NCBI GenBank assembly: GCA_015231685.1
Contig: JADGBA010000017.1
Coordinates: forward strand, 1-6,866
Direction of reading: 5' to 3'
Length of the DNA stretch: 6,866 nt
DNA from: Candidatus Omnitrophota bacterium
GTDB taxonomy: Bacteria; Omnitrophota; Gorgyraeia; 2-02-FULL-51-18; JAGOUK01
Positions 6,247 through 6,866 of the stretch are shown here, one piece after another (position 1 is the first letter of the stretch; each line of letters begins with the position of its first letter). The notes beneath the pieces are model-generated. The model saw only the letters and a list, made by a program, of their open reading frames with translations. It was not told where the DNA came from and searched no databases. The translations under genes were made by a program, and so were the position numbers.

Positions 6247-6866
6247 ATGAAAAAGACCAAAGTCGCTTTTTTTGATTTTGCCTGCTGTGAAGGGTGCCAG
6301 CTGCAGGTCGCCAATATCGGCGAGCTGCTCCTGGATGTCCTGGATAAGATCGAGCTCGTGAATTTCCGCGAGGTCATGTCAGAGCGGAGTGATGATTATG
6401 ACGTCGCGGTCGTCGAGGGCAGCATCACGGACCGTCACGCGGTGGAGCGCATCAAGAAGATCCGCTCGATCGCCAAGGTCGTCATCGCGTACGGTTCCTG
6501 CGCGACGATCGGCGGCGTGAACGGCATGAAGAACAACTTCAATCTGGATGACATCCGCAAGAGCGTTTACGGCAAGCAGGCCGAATATTTCGACACGATC
6601 CCGACCCGCGCGGTGCATCAAGTCGTGAAGGTGGATTACTTCGTACACGGTTGTCCCGTGTATATCCCCGAATTCGTCAAGGTTCTCAAATGCGCCCTCT
6701 CCGGAACGCCGTATCGCGTGCCGGATCATTCGGTCTGTGTCGAATGCAAGCTGAACGAAAATGTCTGCATGTACGACCGGGGGGTAAGCTGTCTGGGGCC
6801 GGTGACCCGTGCCGGGTGTAATTCCTGGTGCATCAACAACGGAAATATCTGCTACGGCTGCCGGGG
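6247..6866 (+). CDS. hydD: Group 3b [NiFe] hydrogenase small (delta) subunit, 3'-truncated by window edge
   Basis: The frame opens at ATG 6247, two bases after the gamma-subunit stop, and stays open for 206 codons to the window end. It is the [NiFe] hydrogenase small subunit, related to the 20-kDa NuoB-type protein, and wires the NiFe site in the large subunit to the beta subunit. The proximal 4Fe-4S ligands appear as C14 and C17 in CCEGC, C85 in YGSCA and C136 in HGCP. Eight further cysteines (C164, C167, C174, C182, C191, C195, C202, C205) are the number needed for the medial and distal 4Fe-4S clusters. There is no twin-arginine leader, as expected for a cytoplasmic group 3 enzyme. GAGG at 6233-6236 is a plausible ribosome site. 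About 50 residues are probably missing beyond the window, followed by the large subunit hydA. Confidence 0.92.
   Translation, partial: MKKTKVAFFDFACCEGCQLQVANIGELLLDVLDKIELVNFREVMSERSDDYDVAVVEGSITDRHAVERIKKIRSIAKVVIAYGSCATIGGVNGMKNNFNLDDIRKSVYGKQAEYFDTIPTRAVHQVVKVDYFVHGCPVYIPEFVKVLKCALSGTPYRVPDHSVCVECKLNENVCMYDRGVSCLGPVTRAGCNSWCINNGNICYGCR

Noticed and set aside
1..6866. Defence system, retroelement, CRISPR or structured RNA gene hidden in the window
   Set aside because: Almost every base is accounted for by metabolic genes, the largest gap is 103 nt, and no direct repeats, reverse transcriptase motifs or long stable stems were seen by eye.

Overview
The window reads as a compact, all-plus-strand stretch of a bacterial chromosome from an anaerobe with GC-rich coding sequence and Shine-Dalgarno-led genes. 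It carries two sulfur- or hydrogen-related gene groups. The organism cannot be named from the sequence. The group 3b [NiFe] hydrogenase and the style of the cysteine genes would fit an uncultivated anaerobic lineage (for example Omnitrophota or a deltaproteobacterial-type lineage), but this is a guess. I see no tRNA, rRNA, CRISPR array, insertion sequence or phage gene.

Left block (1-4273). The last 22 codons of an unidentified gene run into a tightly packed run: cysteine synthase (cysK, 84-1010), a MoeB/ThiF/HesA-type E1-like adenylyltransferase (1031-2068) and a group II-like cysteine desulfurase-family PLP enzyme (2070-3215). Gaps are 14, 20 and 1 nt, so one transcript is likely. CysK makes cysteine from sulfide and O-acetylserine. 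The desulfurase can remove sulfur from cysteine as a persulfide. The E1-like protein can adenylate the C-terminus of a ubiquitin-like sulfur carrier so that it accepts sulfur. No carrier (ThiS/MoaD-like, ending in Gly-Gly) is visible, so the final acceptor is unknown. Ten nt later comes a putative secreted or lipoprotein alpha/beta hydrolase (3226-4071), then a 66-aa DUF2892/YgaP-type membrane protein (4073-4273) whose ribosome binding site lies inside the end of the hydrolase gene.

Junction (4274-4376). This 103-nt gap is the only real intergenic space. It holds an extended -10 promoter candidate inside a GGGGAT/ATCCCC inverted repeat, then a good ribosome binding site.

Right block (4377-6866). 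Three consecutive genes encode the beta, gamma and delta subunits of a cytoplasmic group 3b [NiFe] hydrogenase (sulfhydrogenase, NADP-linked type). The delta (small) subunit runs off the end of the window, and the catalytic alpha subunit is expected just beyond it. Electrons would move between NAD(P)H at the gamma-subunit flavin, the iron-sulfur clusters of gamma, beta and delta, and the NiFe site in alpha. Relatives of this enzyme can also reduce elemental sulfur or polysulfide to sulfide, which could feed cysteine synthase. That link rests only on gene proximity.

I found no clearly undescribed system. The best leads are the carrier-less sulfur-transfer trio and the inverted repeat over the hydrogenase promoter.
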